NCBI GenBank assembly: GCA_009699645.1
Contig: WLNU01000008.1
Location: 1 to 21,175, forward strand
Direction of reading: 5' to 3'
Length of the DNA: 21,175 nt
Source: Actinomycetota bacterium
GTDB lineage: Bacteria; Actinomycetota; Actinomycetes; Nanopelagicales; Nanopelagicaceae
The translations under genes were made by a program, and so were the position numbers. The notes under the pieces were generated by a model. It was not told the DNA's origin, ran no database searches, and saw nothing but the letters and a program-made list of their open reading frames with translations. Of this stretch, positions 1-8,202 are shown in pieces (position 1 is the stretch's first letter; the number at the start of each line of letters is the position of its first letter).

Positions 1-249
1 ATGGATGCAGATGGTACGCGCGCCGGTTATGACATCGGAATGATTCGAGCGGTGCGCTCGGTATCTAAGGTCCCACTTATCGCTAGTGGTGGGGCGGGTA
101 GCCTTGCAGATTTTGCGGCGGCTTTAGATGCCGGGGCTGATGCACTCCTTGCCGCAAGCGTCTTTCACTTCGGAGTTCATCGCATTAAGGATGTGAAGTC
201 ATATTTGGGCTCACACAATTATCCCGTGCGCACCATCACCACTTTGTAA
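1..249 (+). CDS. hisF: Imidazole glycerol phosphate synthase subunit HisF, C-terminal part (5' end outside window)
   Basis: This is the last 82 codons of the cyclase subunit that, with HisH, closes the imidazole ring to form IGP and AICAR in histidine synthesis (cytoplasmic). The visible part starts inside the conserved block around Asp-Gly-Thr (residues 4-6 here, the loop carrying the second catalytic Asp of the family) and continues with Gly-Tyr-Asp, then the phosphate-binding strand PLIASGGAG (about 25-33). It ends with the family's [13 protein letters not shown] run and a closing helix. The frame is open at base 1, so the Met there is internal and not a start. The stop is TAA at 247-249. 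hisI follows after 14 bases, the usual actinobacterial order, so the two are surely cotranscribed. Identification is firm. Confidence 0.95.
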   Translation: MDADGTRAGYDIGMIRAVRSVSKVPLIASGGAGSLADFAAALDAGADALLAASVFHFGVHRIKDVKSYLGSHNYPVRTITTL

Positions 250-263
250 GGCAGAATTACCCT

Positions 264-596
264 ATGGCCACCCTTGATCCTGCAATCGAAGCACTGCTGA
301 AAGAGCCATCGGCGCTCATCCCAGCTATCGTGCAAGATTTCACAAGTCACGAGGTCTTGATGCTTGCTTACATGAGCGCTGAATCATTGGCGATGACTTT
401 AACAACAGGTAAGGCGACTTTTTGGAGTCGCAGTAGAAATGAGATTTGGGTAAAGGGCTCCACATCGGGTCACTTTCAAGAGGTGCACTCGATTGCACTC
501 GATTGTGATGGAGATGCTCTATTGATTAATGTCACCCAAGTCGGTGTCGCATGTCATACTGGAAATACAACATGTTTTCATAACCCAATAAAATAA
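264..596 (+). CDS. hisI: Phosphoribosyl-AMP cyclohydrolase HisI
   Basis: HisI hydrolyses the adenine ring of phosphoribosyl-AMP, the third step of histidine synthesis. The 110-residue protein has the usual length of a stand-alone cyclohydrolase with no HisE (pyrophosphohydrolase) fusion. Diagnostic blocks are [13 protein letters not shown] (53-65), followed by S-T-S-G-H, the Mg-binding D-C-D-G-D at 80-84, and the zinc cysteines C81, C97 and C104, the latter two in [10 protein letters not shown]. The ATG at 264 lies 14 bases after hisF, with a weak AAGG at 248-251. It belongs to the histidine operon. The next four genes of many actinobacteria (trpE, the trp-associated membrane protein, trpC, trpB/A) are not found downstream; only a short peptide gene follows. 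Confidence 0.97.
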   Translation: MATLDPAIEALLKEPSALIPAIVQDFTSHEVLMLAYMSAESLAMTLTTGKATFWSRSRNEIWVKGSTSGHFQEVHSIALDCDGDALLINVTQVGVACHTGNTTCFHNPIK

Positions 597-643
597 GATA
601 CTCAGTAAACTAAATGAGAGTTTTTAAGGGTTCGGAGCTTTAA

Positions 644-808
644 ATGAAGAGTTGGCTAGCAGTTATCATTAGTGCAGTGATGATTCTTACTGTAGTTCTC
701 TTTGCCAGTCGTAAACTAGGGCTATCTGCGCGCTATGAGCGCACCCCCAGGTCATTAAATCCATGGAACTCACAGGATAAAGGTATTGACCCAAGTGATG
801 AAGTTTGA
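644..808 (+). CDS. 54-residue single-span membrane peptide, probable shrunken trp-associated membrane protein
   Basis: A short reading frame starts at ATG 644 with GGAG at 634-637, six bases upstream, and stops at TGA 806-808. Residues 3-21 form one hydrophobic span (WLAVIISAVMILTVVLFA), followed by a basic turn (SRK) and a hydrophilic tail that should be cytoplasmic by the positive-inside rule. The tail contains S-A-R-Y-E-R, then PW, then D-K-G-I-D-P-S-D. From memory, the actinobacterial 'Trp biosynthesis-associated membrane protein' (TIGR02234) ends with the same order: last membrane span, a RYE/RYD stretch, then W...D-x-G-x-D-P-T. That protein has about 200 residues and four spans, so this would be only its C-terminal quarter. 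Its place after hisI and before lgt fits that origin. Function is unknown, and the good SD suggests it is translated. A nine-codon frame (614-643) ends directly at its ATG and is probably chance. Confidence 0.6.
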   Translation: MKSWLAVIISAVMILTVVLFASRKLGLSARYERTPRSLNPWNSQDKGIDPSDEV

Positions 809-819
809 ACACCTCAAGA

Positions 820-825
820 TAGGAT
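820..825 (+). promoter_or_regulatory. Possible -10 box (TAGGAT) or SD for the MauE-like gene
   Basis: TAGGAT fits the actinobacterial TANNNT -10 consensus and ends six bases before the ATG at 832, which would put the transcription start at or next to the start codon. The AGGA inside it is also a usable Shine-Dalgarno, seven bases from the ATG. Sequence alone cannot tell the two apart. Confidence 0.3.
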
Positions 826-831
826 TACTCA

Positions 832-1329
832 ATGATCGCCTTTAATCAAAAGTATCAAAGGTTCTTCACTTTAGTTGCACGCTTAGTAATTGGTGGAGTT
901 TTACTCGTGGCTGGGGGATTAAAGGCATTTGTCCCTGCCGAGGCAGCTAGCGCCGTTGCCGCTTATAAGATTCTGCCAACACAGATCGCCCACATTCTGG
1001 GATATGCCCTTCCATGGTTTGAGATAGCGATCGGGCTTCTACTTATTGTTGGCATCTCAGTGCGTTTATCGGCCATGGCCTCGGGCGCCATTATGGTTGT
1101 CTTTATCGCAGCGATTATTAGCGTTTGGGCCCGAGGAATTCTTATCGACTGTGGATGCTTTGGGGGTGGTGGAGCAATCGATCCATCTAAGGCCGCCGAA
1201 GTTCACCGTACATATGCCATTGAAATCGCACGTGATTTAGGACTGGCATTATTAGCCCTCTATCTATACTTTTTCCCCTATGGATTATTCTCAGTTGAGA
1301 AAATAGCTATCACAAACGAGGAGATGTAA
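832..1329 (+). CDS. MauE/DoxX-type four-span membrane protein with CGC motif
   Basis: This 165-residue integral membrane protein has four hydrophobic segments (about 13-33, 50-75, 80-100 and 130-150), the layout of the MauE/DoxX family (methylamine utilisation MauE, PF07291-like). The N-terminal span carries the family's R-L-V-I-G-G ... G-G-L-K pattern. It has only two cysteines, C107 and C109, in DCGCFGGGG after the third span; this Cys-Gly-Cys-Phe-Gly motif is the hallmark of the family. MauE is associated with folding and disulfide handling of methylamine dehydrogenase, but no mau enzyme gene is present here. The stop TAA (1327-1329) directly abuts the ATG of the DsbA-like gene, so the two are translationally coupled and probably partners in thiol redox chemistry outside the membrane. 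That role is inference; the family assignment is good. Confidence 0.85.
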   Translation: MIAFNQKYQRFFTLVARLVIGGVLLVAGGLKAFVPAEAASAVAAYKILPTQIAHILGYALPWFEIAIGLLLIVGISVRLSAMASGAIMVVFIAAIISVWARGILIDCGCFGGGGAIDPSKAAEVHRTYAIEIARDLGLALLALYLYFFPYGLFSVEKIAITNEEM

Positions 1330-2043
1330 ATGTCCAAGCAGGCAAAGGCAGCCAAAGGCGGAGACCACTTCACTCGCTGGCTAGTAATTGGAATGGTAGC
1401 CCTGGTTGTTGTAACGGGCGTTGTCTTTTCAATGATGAGCTCATCGTCTAAAGCTACCGAATCATTTACAGCACTTGAGGGTTTCACAAAGGGTGAGGCA
1501 GTAACTGCAACCATTAATCCCGCTGCTGGCTCGGGTCTAACGTTAAATCCCGGCGCACCAGTAACAATTGATCTCTGGGAAGATCCACAATGTCCAGTAT
1601 GTCGCACCTTTGAAACATCTATAGGTGAATATATAGACACCATGGTACGTAGCAAGAAGGCCACTGTTGTTTATCACGTTCTATCTTTCCTTGGACCAGA
1701 ATCTGTGCGAGCTGCAAATGCGATGATGTGCGCGGCCGATGAAGGGCACTACTTAGATTTTCATAAAGCGATCTATACAGTCCAACCGGAACTCGAAAAC
1801 TCAGGATTTTTCTCCAATGAAAATTTGGTTAAGATTGGTGACTACATCGGGCTCACATCAAAGACATTTACCGATTGTGTGACACAGGGTTCAAAACTAG
1901 ACCTAGTCAAGGCCCATGAAGATTCAATGCCGACGTATAAAGTAAATGGCACTCCTACTGTATTTATCAATGGAAAACTCTGGGAGCGCACATCAAATGG
2001 CTTTGATTTAAATGAGTTCCGCCTTGCTGTAGAGGCTGGCTAA
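1330..2043 (+). CDS. Membrane-anchored DsbA-like thiol:disulfide oxidoreductase (thioredoxin_4 type)
   Basis: The 237-residue protein has a basic N-terminus, one signal anchor (about 17-36) and an extracytoplasmic DsbA/thioredoxin_4 domain. The redox motif is C88-P-V-C91 in WEDPQCPVCRTFE, and the cis-proline loop is G207-T208-P209-T with VFING after it. C134 and C183 lie in the helical insertion and are placed to form the second, structural disulfide common in this family. It most likely oxidises or isomerises cysteines in exported proteins. It starts one base after the stop of the MauE-like gene and ends three bases before the TTG of lgt, so the three genes form one tight unit. From memory, Streptomyces also has a DsbA-like gene beside lgt. 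The exact substrate and whether it runs as oxidant or reductant cannot be read from sequence. Confidence 0.9.
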   Translation: MSKQAKAAKGGDHFTRWLVIGMVALVVVTGVVFSMMSSSSKATESFTALEGFTKGEAVTATINPAAGSGLTLNPGAPVTIDLWEDPQCPVCRTFETSIGEYIDTMVRSKKATVVYHVLSFLGPESVRAANAMMCAADEGHYLDFHKAIYTVQPELENSGFFSNENLVKIGDYIGLTSKTFTDCVTQGSKLDLVKAHEDSMPTYKVNGTPTVFINGKLWERTSNGFDLNEFRLAVEAG

Positions 2044-2046
2044 CAC

Positions 2047-2865
2047 TTGCTACGTTCGATTCCATCACCGACTTTCTCGGTGCTGGAAATCGGGCCGCTC
2101 ACGATCCATATGTATGCCCTATGCATCATTACAGGAATCGCTGTTGCAATTTGGCTAGGTGATAAACGCTTTAGAGCTGTTGCACCCAATGGGAGATCGG
2201 TAGTTTCAGAGGTAGCGATTACCGCCGTACCATTTGGAATCATTGGTGGGCGTATTTACCATGTCATCTCTTCACCCGATGATTACTTTGGTAGCCAGGG
2301 AAATCCCCTTGATGCTCTCAAAATCTGGGAGGGCGGTCTCGGTATCTGGGGTGCTATCGCACTAGGAACAGTAGCTGCCTGGCTGCGCTATCGCAGATTG
2401 GCCCAGAGAATTGATCTTCCAACATTTGCATACTTCATGGATGCACTTGCACCTGGAGTTCTCTTTGCGCAAGCAATTGGCCGCTTTGGAAATTGGTTTA
2501 ATATCGAACTCTTTGGTCGTCCACTCGATGCACCATGGGCGCTATCTGTGCCATTGCTGAACCGCCCTAATGGATTTACACAGTTTGCAACTTTTCATCC
2601 CACCTTTCTCTATGAGGCGATCTGGTCAACTGCTTTAGCATTTCTATTAATCAGATTCAGTAAGAGGTTTCGTCCAGGCCAGTTATTTTCTCTCTATGTT
2701 TTAGGCTATTGCATTGGCCGGATTGGCATTGAAGCGATTCGAATCGATGAAGCGCATGAGATTTTCGGACTGCGCCTAAATCTCTGGGTTGGATTATTTG
2801 TTGCCATTGGTGCACTCATCAGCTTTCGTCGCTTAAATAAAGGCAGGCCCGAACTTCTCGGGTAG
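2047..2865 (+). CDS. lgt: Prolipoprotein diacylglyceryl transferase Lgt
   Basis: Lgt transfers diacylglycerol from phosphatidylglycerol to the lipobox cysteine of prolipoproteins, the first step of lipoprotein maturation, in the plasma membrane. The 272 residues hold about seven spans. The signature GRFGNWFNIELFGRP (145-159) includes the catalytic-site Arg146 and Asn149. The other conserved block is IWEGGLGIWG (93-102), the actinobacterial form of the enterobacterial HGG loop. The C-terminal RIGIEAIRID block (about 234-243) holds the last essential Arg region. TTG at 2047 is chosen as start because the following residues (LRSIPSPTFSVLEIGPL) match the conserved actinobacterial N-terminus and the first ATG would remove it; AGAGG at 2031-2035 can serve as SD. 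It has the expected length and nothing is missing. Confidence 0.96.
   Translation: MLRSIPSPTFSVLEIGPLTIHMYALCIITGIAVAIWLGDKRFRAVAPNGRSVVSEVAITAVPFGIIGGRIYHVISSPDDYFGSQGNPLDALKIWEGGLGIWGAIALGTVAAWLRYRRLAQRIDLPTFAYFMDALAPGVLFAQAIGRFGNWFNIELFGRPLDAPWALSVPLLNRPNGFTQFATFHPTFLYEAIWSTALAFLLIRFSKRFRPGQLFSLYVLGYCIGRIGIEAIRIDEAHEIFGLRLNLWVGLFVAIGALISFRRLNKGRPELLG
2847..2863 (+). terminator. Short hairpin at the end of lgt
   Basis: CCCGA (2848-2852) pairs with TCGGG (2858-2862) around a five-base loop, with a possible outer G-U pair. It covers the last codons of lgt and touches the stop. There is no T-run after it, so it is at best a weak U-less terminator or an mRNA 3' stabiliser separating lgt from the next gene. 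Confidence 0.25.
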
Positions 2866-2868
2866 GCT
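2863..2868 (+). promoter_or_regulatory. -10 box (TAGGCT) of a likely leaderless transcript for the VIT-family gene
   Basis: TAGGCT matches TANNNT and ends seven bases before the ATG at 2876. No Shine-Dalgarno lies in front of that ATG. The spacing places the transcription start on or next to the start codon. The first three bases are the lgt stop codon TAG. No clear -35 is seen. Confidence 0.45.
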
Positions 2869-2875
2869 ATCTACT

Positions 2876-3583
2876 ATGGCTCTAGATGATGTATATGCGC
2901 GCAATCTCCACCACCGAACCCATCGGGCGGGCTGGCTTCGCGCCGCAGTTTTAGGTGCCAATGATGGTTTAGTCTCTACAGCCTCTCTCATGATCGGTGT
3001 TGTAGCCGCTGGGAAAAGCGAGTTTTTAATAACTGCAGGACTTGCAGGAATCAGCGCCGGTGCAATGTCTATGGCAGTTGGTGAGTATGTTTCAGTGCGC
3101 TCACAAAATGATATTGAAGATTCTGATCGAAGACTTGAAATGGAACATCTTGCAACTGATCCTGCGGGAGAGCTCTTAGAGCTCCAACATATTTATATCA
3201 ACCGTGGATTAACTCCAGAGCTTGCGATGGAAGTTGCTATTGCGATGCATGCAAAGGATCCACTTGCAGCGCACTTGCGCGATGAACTCGGTCAGCATCC
3301 CCACACAAAGGCCCGCCCAGTACAGGCCGCGATCGCATCGGCTATCTCATTTACGGCAGGAGGGCTTATTCCCTTTGCTGGAGCCCTTGCCCCATCAGTT
3401 GGAACAGAGGCTTTGAGTATCGTTGGCTTCACACTCGTGGGTCTAGTTCTGACGGGAGTGCTCAGTGCACGAACAGCTGGCTCCAAAATCCTCAGCACTA
3501 CAGTACGAATTATAATTGGAGGCGTTTTAGGCATGCTCATTACCGCTGGAATCGGTCAGATCGCCCAAGTTGCCGGTATTTAA
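2876..3583 (+). CDS. VIT1/CCC1-family membrane protein (putative Fe2+/Mn2+ transporter)
   Basis: The 235-residue protein has the VIT/CCC1 layout: a short N-terminal helix, then the signature R-A-A-V-L-G-A-N-D-G-L-V-S-T-A-S-L (about 22-38) forming span 1. Span 2 ends in AGAMSMAVGEYVSVRSQND (about 61-79). A cytoplasmic acidic and His-rich helical segment follows (about 80-145: EDSDRRLEMEHLA, LLELQHIYINRG, HAKDPLAAHL). Three C-terminal spans complete it (about 150-235). In plant and yeast relatives this fold moves Fe2+ or Mn2+ across membranes, and the Glu/Met-rich middle segment is the metal-binding hydrophilic domain. Bacterial members are commonly annotated as VIT-family transporters, with export of excess iron or manganese as the likely role. 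It sits alone between lgt and gltB and has no visible SD. Substrate is not resolved. Confidence 0.88.
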   Translation: MALDDVYARNLHHRTHRAGWLRAAVLGANDGLVSTASLMIGVVAAGKSEFLITAGLAGISAGAMSMAVGEYVSVRSQNDIEDSDRRLEMEHLATDPAGELLELQHIYINRGLTPELAMEVAIAMHAKDPLAAHLRDELGQHPHTKARPVQAAIASAISFTAGGLIPFAGALAPSVGTEALSIVGFTLVGLVLTGVLSARTAGSKILSTTVRIIIGGVLGMLITAGIGQIAQVAGI

Positions 3584-3690
3584 ACTCTTCTCATACTGGT
3601 TTTTATTGCTACTCTTTGCACCGCAACAAAAGTAATTAGTACCAGGGCCAAGGTTGTCCCGAAAAACTCGACAATCGGAGCTCAATCACC

Positions 3691-6600
3691 ATGGCTTTGC
3701 CTTCCAACTATCCACATGCACAGGGACTCTATAACCCTGCCCACGAACATGATGCATGCGGTGTTGCCATGGTTGCCACGCTCAATAAGGTAGCAACACA
3801 CGAGATCGTAGAAAAAGCACTCACAGCACTGCGCAATCTCGAACATCGCGGTGCATCAGGGGCCGAACCAGATAGTGGTGATGGTGCAGGAATTTTAATT
3901 CGTATACCCGATCTGTTTTTTCAAGCCATCACACCATTTGATTTACCTGCAGAAGGTTCATATGCCACAGGTATTGCCTTTGTTGAAAAAGGAAGCGAAG
4001 TTAAAGACCAGATTTTGCGTATTGCAGCCGAGGAGGGCTTAAAGGTTATTGGATGGCGTGATCTCCCCATTAATCCAAAGGGTCTTGGCAAGAGCGCGCT
4101 CTCAGTGATGCCCGATTTCCAACAGTTATTTATTAGTGGCTTAAAGAATGAAAACGGCCTAGTCCTAGAGCGCATGGCATTCTGTCTTCGCAAGCGTGCC
4201 GAACATGCACTGCAACTCTACTTCCCGTCACTCTCTGCCCAAACAATTGTCTATAAAGGAATGCTTACCACTGGTCAGCTAGAAGAGTTTTTCCCAGACT
4301 TAAGTGATGAGCGTGTGGTCTCTCCCTTAGCACTCGTGCACTCTCGTTTTTCTACCAATACTTTTCCATCATGGCCACTGGCCCACCCTTACCGCTTCAT
4401 TGCACATAACGGTGAAATCAATACAGTTAAAGGCAACCGTAACTGGATGCGTGCACGCGAATCACTTCTTGAAAGTGATCTGATACCAGGAGATTTAAAG
4501 CGCTTGTTCCCAATTGTGCAGATGTCGGGTAGTGATTCAGCATCCTTTGATGAAGTTCTTGAACTTCTCTATCTAGGCGGACGCTCATTGCCACATGCGG
4601 TCTTAATGATGATTCCTGAGGCTTGGGAAAATCACAGCTCAATGTCAGCTGCGCGCCGTGATTTTTACACCTTCCATGCATCTCTGATGGAGCCATGGGA
4701 TGGACCGGCATGTGTAACTTTCACCGACGGCCATCAGGTTGGTGCGGTCTTAGATCGCAACGGTCTGCGTCCATCGCGATTCTGGGTTACTAAAGATGGC
4801 CTTGTTGTTTTAGCCTCTGAAGTTGGTGTTCTAGATATCGCACCAGAGAGCATTGTTCGAAAGGGGCGCTTGCAGCCCGGAAAGATGTTCTTAGTCGATA
4901 TCGAAGCCGGTCGCATCATTGAAGATGAAGAGATTAAGGATTCATTGGCAACGGCTGCTCCATATGGTGATTGGCTGCACGCTGGAATGGTCAAACTCAG
5001 TGATCTTCCCTCACGCGAACACATTGTCTATCCGCACTCATCCGTTGTGCGACGCCAGCGCGCATTTGGCTACACCGAAGAAGAGCTGCGCATTTTAATT
5101 ACTCCTATGGCAGGAAAGGGAATGGAGGCGCTGGGTTCGATGGGAACTGATACACCTATTGCAGCTCTTTCCAATAAACCCCGTCTGCTATTTGATTACT
5201 TTTCACAGCTCTTCGCCCAAGTTACAAATCCACCGCTAGATGCAATTCGTGAAGAGTTAGTCACAAGTTTAGGCACGGCAATGGGTCCAGAGCATAATCT
5301 TTTAGATCCAGGCCCGTTTTCATGTAGACAGATCTCACTTGCATTTCCTGTGATTGATAACGATGAGCTTGCAAAGATTATTCACGTGAATGCAGATGGG
5401 GATTACCCAGGCTTAGCTGCACATGTTGTCCGTGGATTATTCTTTGTCGCCGACGGTGGAGATTCACTGCGCGCAAGAATCGATGAGATTAAAGCCGAAG
5501 TCTCACAGGCAATTAACGACGGTGCCCGAATCATTGTTCTCTCTGATCGAGATGGTGATACAGAAGAGGCGCCCATACCATCGCTTTTACTCACATCTGC
5601 AGTGCATCACCATTTGATTCGTGAGAAAACCCGTACAAAAGTAGGACTAGTTGTTGAAGCTGGAGATGTTCGCGAAGTTCATCACGTCGCTCTTCTCATC
5701 GGATACGGCGCTGCAGCAGTTAATCCATATCTTGCAATGGAGAGTGCTGAAGATTTAGTTCTGCAGGGTGTAATAAGTGGCATTACACCTGAAAAGGCTG
5801 TTCGCAACTTGATTAAATCTCTAGGCAAAGGTGTTTTGAAAGTTATGTCGAAGATGGGTATTAGCACCATCGCCTCATACACAGGTGCCCAGGTCTTTGA
5901 AGCTATTGGTTTGAGCAGCGAAGTTGTCGATGAGTTCTTTGTCGGCACTACTTCCCGCTTAGGCGGGGTCTCATTAGATGTTATTGCTCAGGAAACTATC
6001 GCTCGCCATCACATCGCTTATCCGCCGGGCGGAGAGGTTCCTGGAACTAAGCGACTTCCCATTGGTGGGGAGTACCAATGGCGCCGCGAGGGCGAGCCAC
6101 ACTTATTTGATCCCGAAACAGTCTTCGCCCTACAACACTCGACTCGTACAAAACGCTATGACATCTTCAAGCGCTATACCAACCGAGTCAATGATCAGAG
6201 CACACGGTTAATGACGCTACGCGGTTTATTCGAGTTCAAAGAACAGAGCGCTATCTCTATCGATGAGGTCGAACCAGTGAGTGCGATCATCGCTCGTTTT
6301 TCTACTGGAGCGATGTCTTATGGCTCAATTTCACAAGAGGCTCATGAAACTTTAGCTATAGCGATGAATCGCCTCGGTGGAAAATCAAATACGGGTGAGG
6401 GCGGAGAAGATCCATCGCGTTATGAAGTAATGGAGAATGGAGATTCAAAGCGCTCTGCGATTAAGCAGGTGGCATCGGGCCGTTTCGGTGTTACCAGCCA
6501 ATACTTAGTGAACGCCGATGATATTCAAATCAAAATTGCGCAAGGGGCAAAGCCTGGCGAGGGCGGACAACTTCCTGGTAACAAGGTATATCCCTGGATT

Positions 6601-8202
6601 GCAAAGGTTCGTTACTCAACTCCAGGTGTTGGTCTTATCTCTCCGCCGCCACACCACGATATTTACTCCATTGAAGATCTAGCGCAGTTGATCCATGATT
6701 TAAAGAACGCCAATAAAAGCGCCCGTGTGCATGTAAAGCTCGTTGCCGAAGTCGGTGTTGGAACCGTTGCAGCCGGAGTCAGCAAGGCACATGCCGACGT
6801 TGTTTTGATCTCAGGTCACGATGGTGGAACTGGTGCATCACCCCTGACATCACTCAAACATGCCGGAGCTCCATGGGAGCTTGGGTTAGCTGAGACTCAA
6901 CAGGTTTTACTACTCAATAATCTACGTGATCGAATCGTTGTACAGGCCGATGGGCAGTTAAAGACTGGTCGCGATGTAATCATTGCCGCTCTGCTTGGCG
7001 CAGAAGAGTTTGGATTTGCTACCGCTCCACTTGTTGTTTCAGGTTGCGTCATGATGCGCGTTTGTCACTTAGATACATGTCCAGTCGGTGTGGCTACACA
7101 GAACCCCGAACTTCGTGCGCGCTTTACAGGCAAGCCCGAATTTGTTGAAACCTTCTTCGAATACATCGCCGAAGAAGTTCGCGAGATATTAGCTAGCTTA
7201 GGATTTAGAACTCTGCTTGAAGCTATAGGCCATGTTGAGTATCTAGAAACTCGGCGGGCAGTTGAACACTGGAAGGCCAGTGGTTTAGACCTCTCGCCAC
7301 TGCTTGTTCGTCCTGAAAGCTTAAGTGCGCTCCACAATACTGCACGCCAAGATCATGGACTCGATGCCGCCCTTGATAATCAGCTGATTGATCTGGCAGA
7401 ACCGGCCCTGACACAACAAGAGTTAGTGCGTATCGATCTACCGGTGCGAAATGTGAACCGAACCGTTGGAACAATGTTGGGCGCAGAAATTACCCGAACT
7501 TATGGCGGTGCAGGACTGCCCGATGGAACCATTGATATTACTTTGCGCGGATCTGCTGGCCAATCACTCGGTGCTTTTATACCTGCAGGCTTAACGATTC
7601 GCTTGTACGGTGATTCAAATGATTATGTTGGTAAGGGTATTTCTGGAGGTCGCGTAATCCTGCGTCCAGATATTTCATCGACATTTAACTCACATGAAAA
7701 TGTCATTGCAGGAAATGTCATTGGCTATGGTGCAACTTCCGGTCATATTTTGATACGTGGAGTAGTGGGAGAGCGCTTTTGCGTCCGTAACTCTGGGGCA
7801 ACAGCAATTGTCGAAGGCATTGGGGACCATGGCTGCGAATACATGACTGGCGGAACGGTTGTGGTTCTCGGAAAAATTGGTCGCAATTTTGCCGCAGGAA
7901 TGTCAGGTGGGCGGGCCTTTGTTTTAGATTTAGATCCTGTAAATGTTAATACCGACATGGTGGATGTCATTGCGGTACCGGTTGATCAACGCGAAGTTCT
8001 GAAGTCGATCATCACAGATTTTGCAGATAGCACCGACTCACTCATTGCTAGAGCCCTCTTGGCAGATTGGGATATTGCCATAAATCGCATCTCCCTTGTC
8101 ATGCCACGTGATTATGCACGGGTACTCGATGCAATGGCGCGTGCAACTCGTGAAGGATTACCAGTTGACGCACTTGTTATGGAGGTAGCAGCTCTTGGCT
8201 GA
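3691..8202 (+). CDS. gltB: Glutamate synthase large (alpha) subunit GltB
   Basis: GltB uses the amide of glutamine to convert 2-oxoglutarate to glutamate, with electrons delivered by GltD. The length (1503 aa) is normal. A short propeptide (1-22) precedes the N-terminal nucleophile Cys23 in HDACGVAMV, which must be exposed by processing. The type-II glutamine amidotransferase domain spans about 23-430, with [12 protein letters not shown] and AHNGEINT as key blocks. A central domain covers about 470-780. The FMN-binding synthase domain (about 830-1210) contains [10 protein letters not shown] and [12 protein letters not shown]. The 3Fe-4S cysteines are C1119, C1125 and C1130 in [17 protein letters not shown] Gly-rich GXGXG C-terminal domain (about 1260-1460) closes the protein. 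ATG 3691 follows GGAG at 3677-3680. The 107 bases upstream should hold the promoter, but I see no convincing -35/-10 pair or GlnR/AmtR box. It overlaps gltD by eight bases. Confidence 0.98.
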   Translation: MALPSNYPHAQGLYNPAHEHDACGVAMVATLNKVATHEIVEKALTALRNLEHRGASGAEPDSGDGAGILIRIPDLFFQAITPFDLPAEGSYATGIAFVEKGSEVKDQILRIAAEEGLKVIGWRDLPINPKGLGKSALSVMPDFQQLFISGLKNENGLVLERMAFCLRKRAEHALQLYFPSLSAQTIVYKGMLTTGQLEEFFPDLSDERVVSPLALVHSRFSTNTFPSWPLAHPYRFIAHNGEINTVKGNRNWMRARESLLESDLIPGDLKRLFPIVQMSGSDSASFDEVLELLYLGGRSLPHAVLMMIPEAWENHSSMSAARRDFYTFHASLMEPWDGPACVTFTDGHQVGAVLDRNGLRPSRFWVTKDGLVVLASEVGVLDIAPESIVRKGRLQPGKMFLVDIEAGRIIEDEEIKDSLATAAPYGDWLHAGMVKLSDLPSREHIVYPHSSVVRRQRAFGYTEEELRILITPMAGKGMEALGSMGTDTPIAALSNKPRLLFDYFSQLFAQVTNPPLDAIREELVTSLGTAMGPEHNLLDPGPFSCRQISLAFPVIDNDELAKIIHVNADGDYPGLAAHVVRGLFFVADGGDSLRARIDEIKAEVSQAINDGARIIVLSDRDGDTEEAPIPSLLLTSAVHHHLIREKTRTKVGLVVEAGDVREVHHVALLIGYGAAAVNPYLAMESAEDLVLQGVISGITPEKAVRNLIKSLGKGVLKVMSKMGISTIASYTGAQVFEAIGLSSEVVDEFFVGTTSRLGGVSLDVIAQETIARHHIAYPPGGEVPGTKRLPIGGEYQWRREGEPHLFDPETVFALQHSTRTKRYDIFKRYTNRVNDQSTRLMTLRGLFEFKEQSAISIDEVEPVSAIIARFSTGAMSYGSISQEAHETLAIAMNRLGGKSNTGEGGEDPSRYEVMENGDSKRSAIKQVASGRFGVTSQYLVNADDIQIKIAQGAKPGEGGQLPGNKVYPWIAKVRYSTPGVGLISPPPHHDIYSIEDLAQLIHDLKNANKSARVHVKLVAEVGVGTVAAGVSKAHADVVLISGHDGGTGASPLTSLKHAGAPWELGLAETQQVLLLNNLRDRIVVQADGQLKTGRDVIIAALLGAEEFGFATAPLVVSGCVMMRVCHLDTCPVGVATQNPELRARFTGKPEFVETFFEYIAEEVREILASLGFRTLLEAIGHVEYLETRRAVEHWKASGLDLSPLLVRPESLSALHNTARQDHGLDAALDNQLIDLAEPALTQQELVRIDLPVRNVNRTVGTMLGAEITRTYGGAGLPDGTIDITLRGSAGQSLGAFIPAGLTIRLYGDSNDYVGKGISGGRVILRPDISSTFNSHENVIAGNVIGYGATSGHILIRGVVGERFCVRNSGATAIVEGIGDHGCEYMTGGTVVVLGKIGRNFAAGMSGGRAFVLDLDPVNVNTDMVDVIAVPVDQREVLKSIITDFADSTDSLIARALLADWDIAINRISLVMPRDYARVLDAMARATREGLPVDALVMEVAALG
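8181..8197 (+). promoter_or_regulatory. Strong Shine-Dalgarno deciding the TTG start of gltD
   Basis: GGAGG at 8181-8185, inside the end of gltB, stands nine bases before TTG 8195-8197. This is the best SD in the area, and no ATG lies near it. It supports TTG as the gltD start and couples translation of the two subunits at their 8-bp overlap. Confidence 0.75.

Noticed and set aside
614..643. Nine-codon leader peptide ending at the ATG of the 54-residue gene
   Set aside because: It has no SD and no Trp codons, and short frames of this size are common by chance.
1278..1664. 128-codon minus-strand frame across the MauE-like/dsbA junction
   Set aside because: It lies wholly antisense to two well-supported genes, has no recognisable domain and reads as a low-complexity Thr/Pro/Val-rich shadow.
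3601..3631. Inverted repeat TTTTATTGC / GCAACAAAA before gltB as a terminator or operator
   Set aside because: It has an internal mismatch, a 13-base loop, weak A-T pairs and no T-run on the 3' side; too weak to call.
3584..3690. GlnR or AmtR binding site upstream of gltB
   Set aside because: I looked for GTnAC-n6-GaAAC and the AmtR-type motif and found no convincing match.
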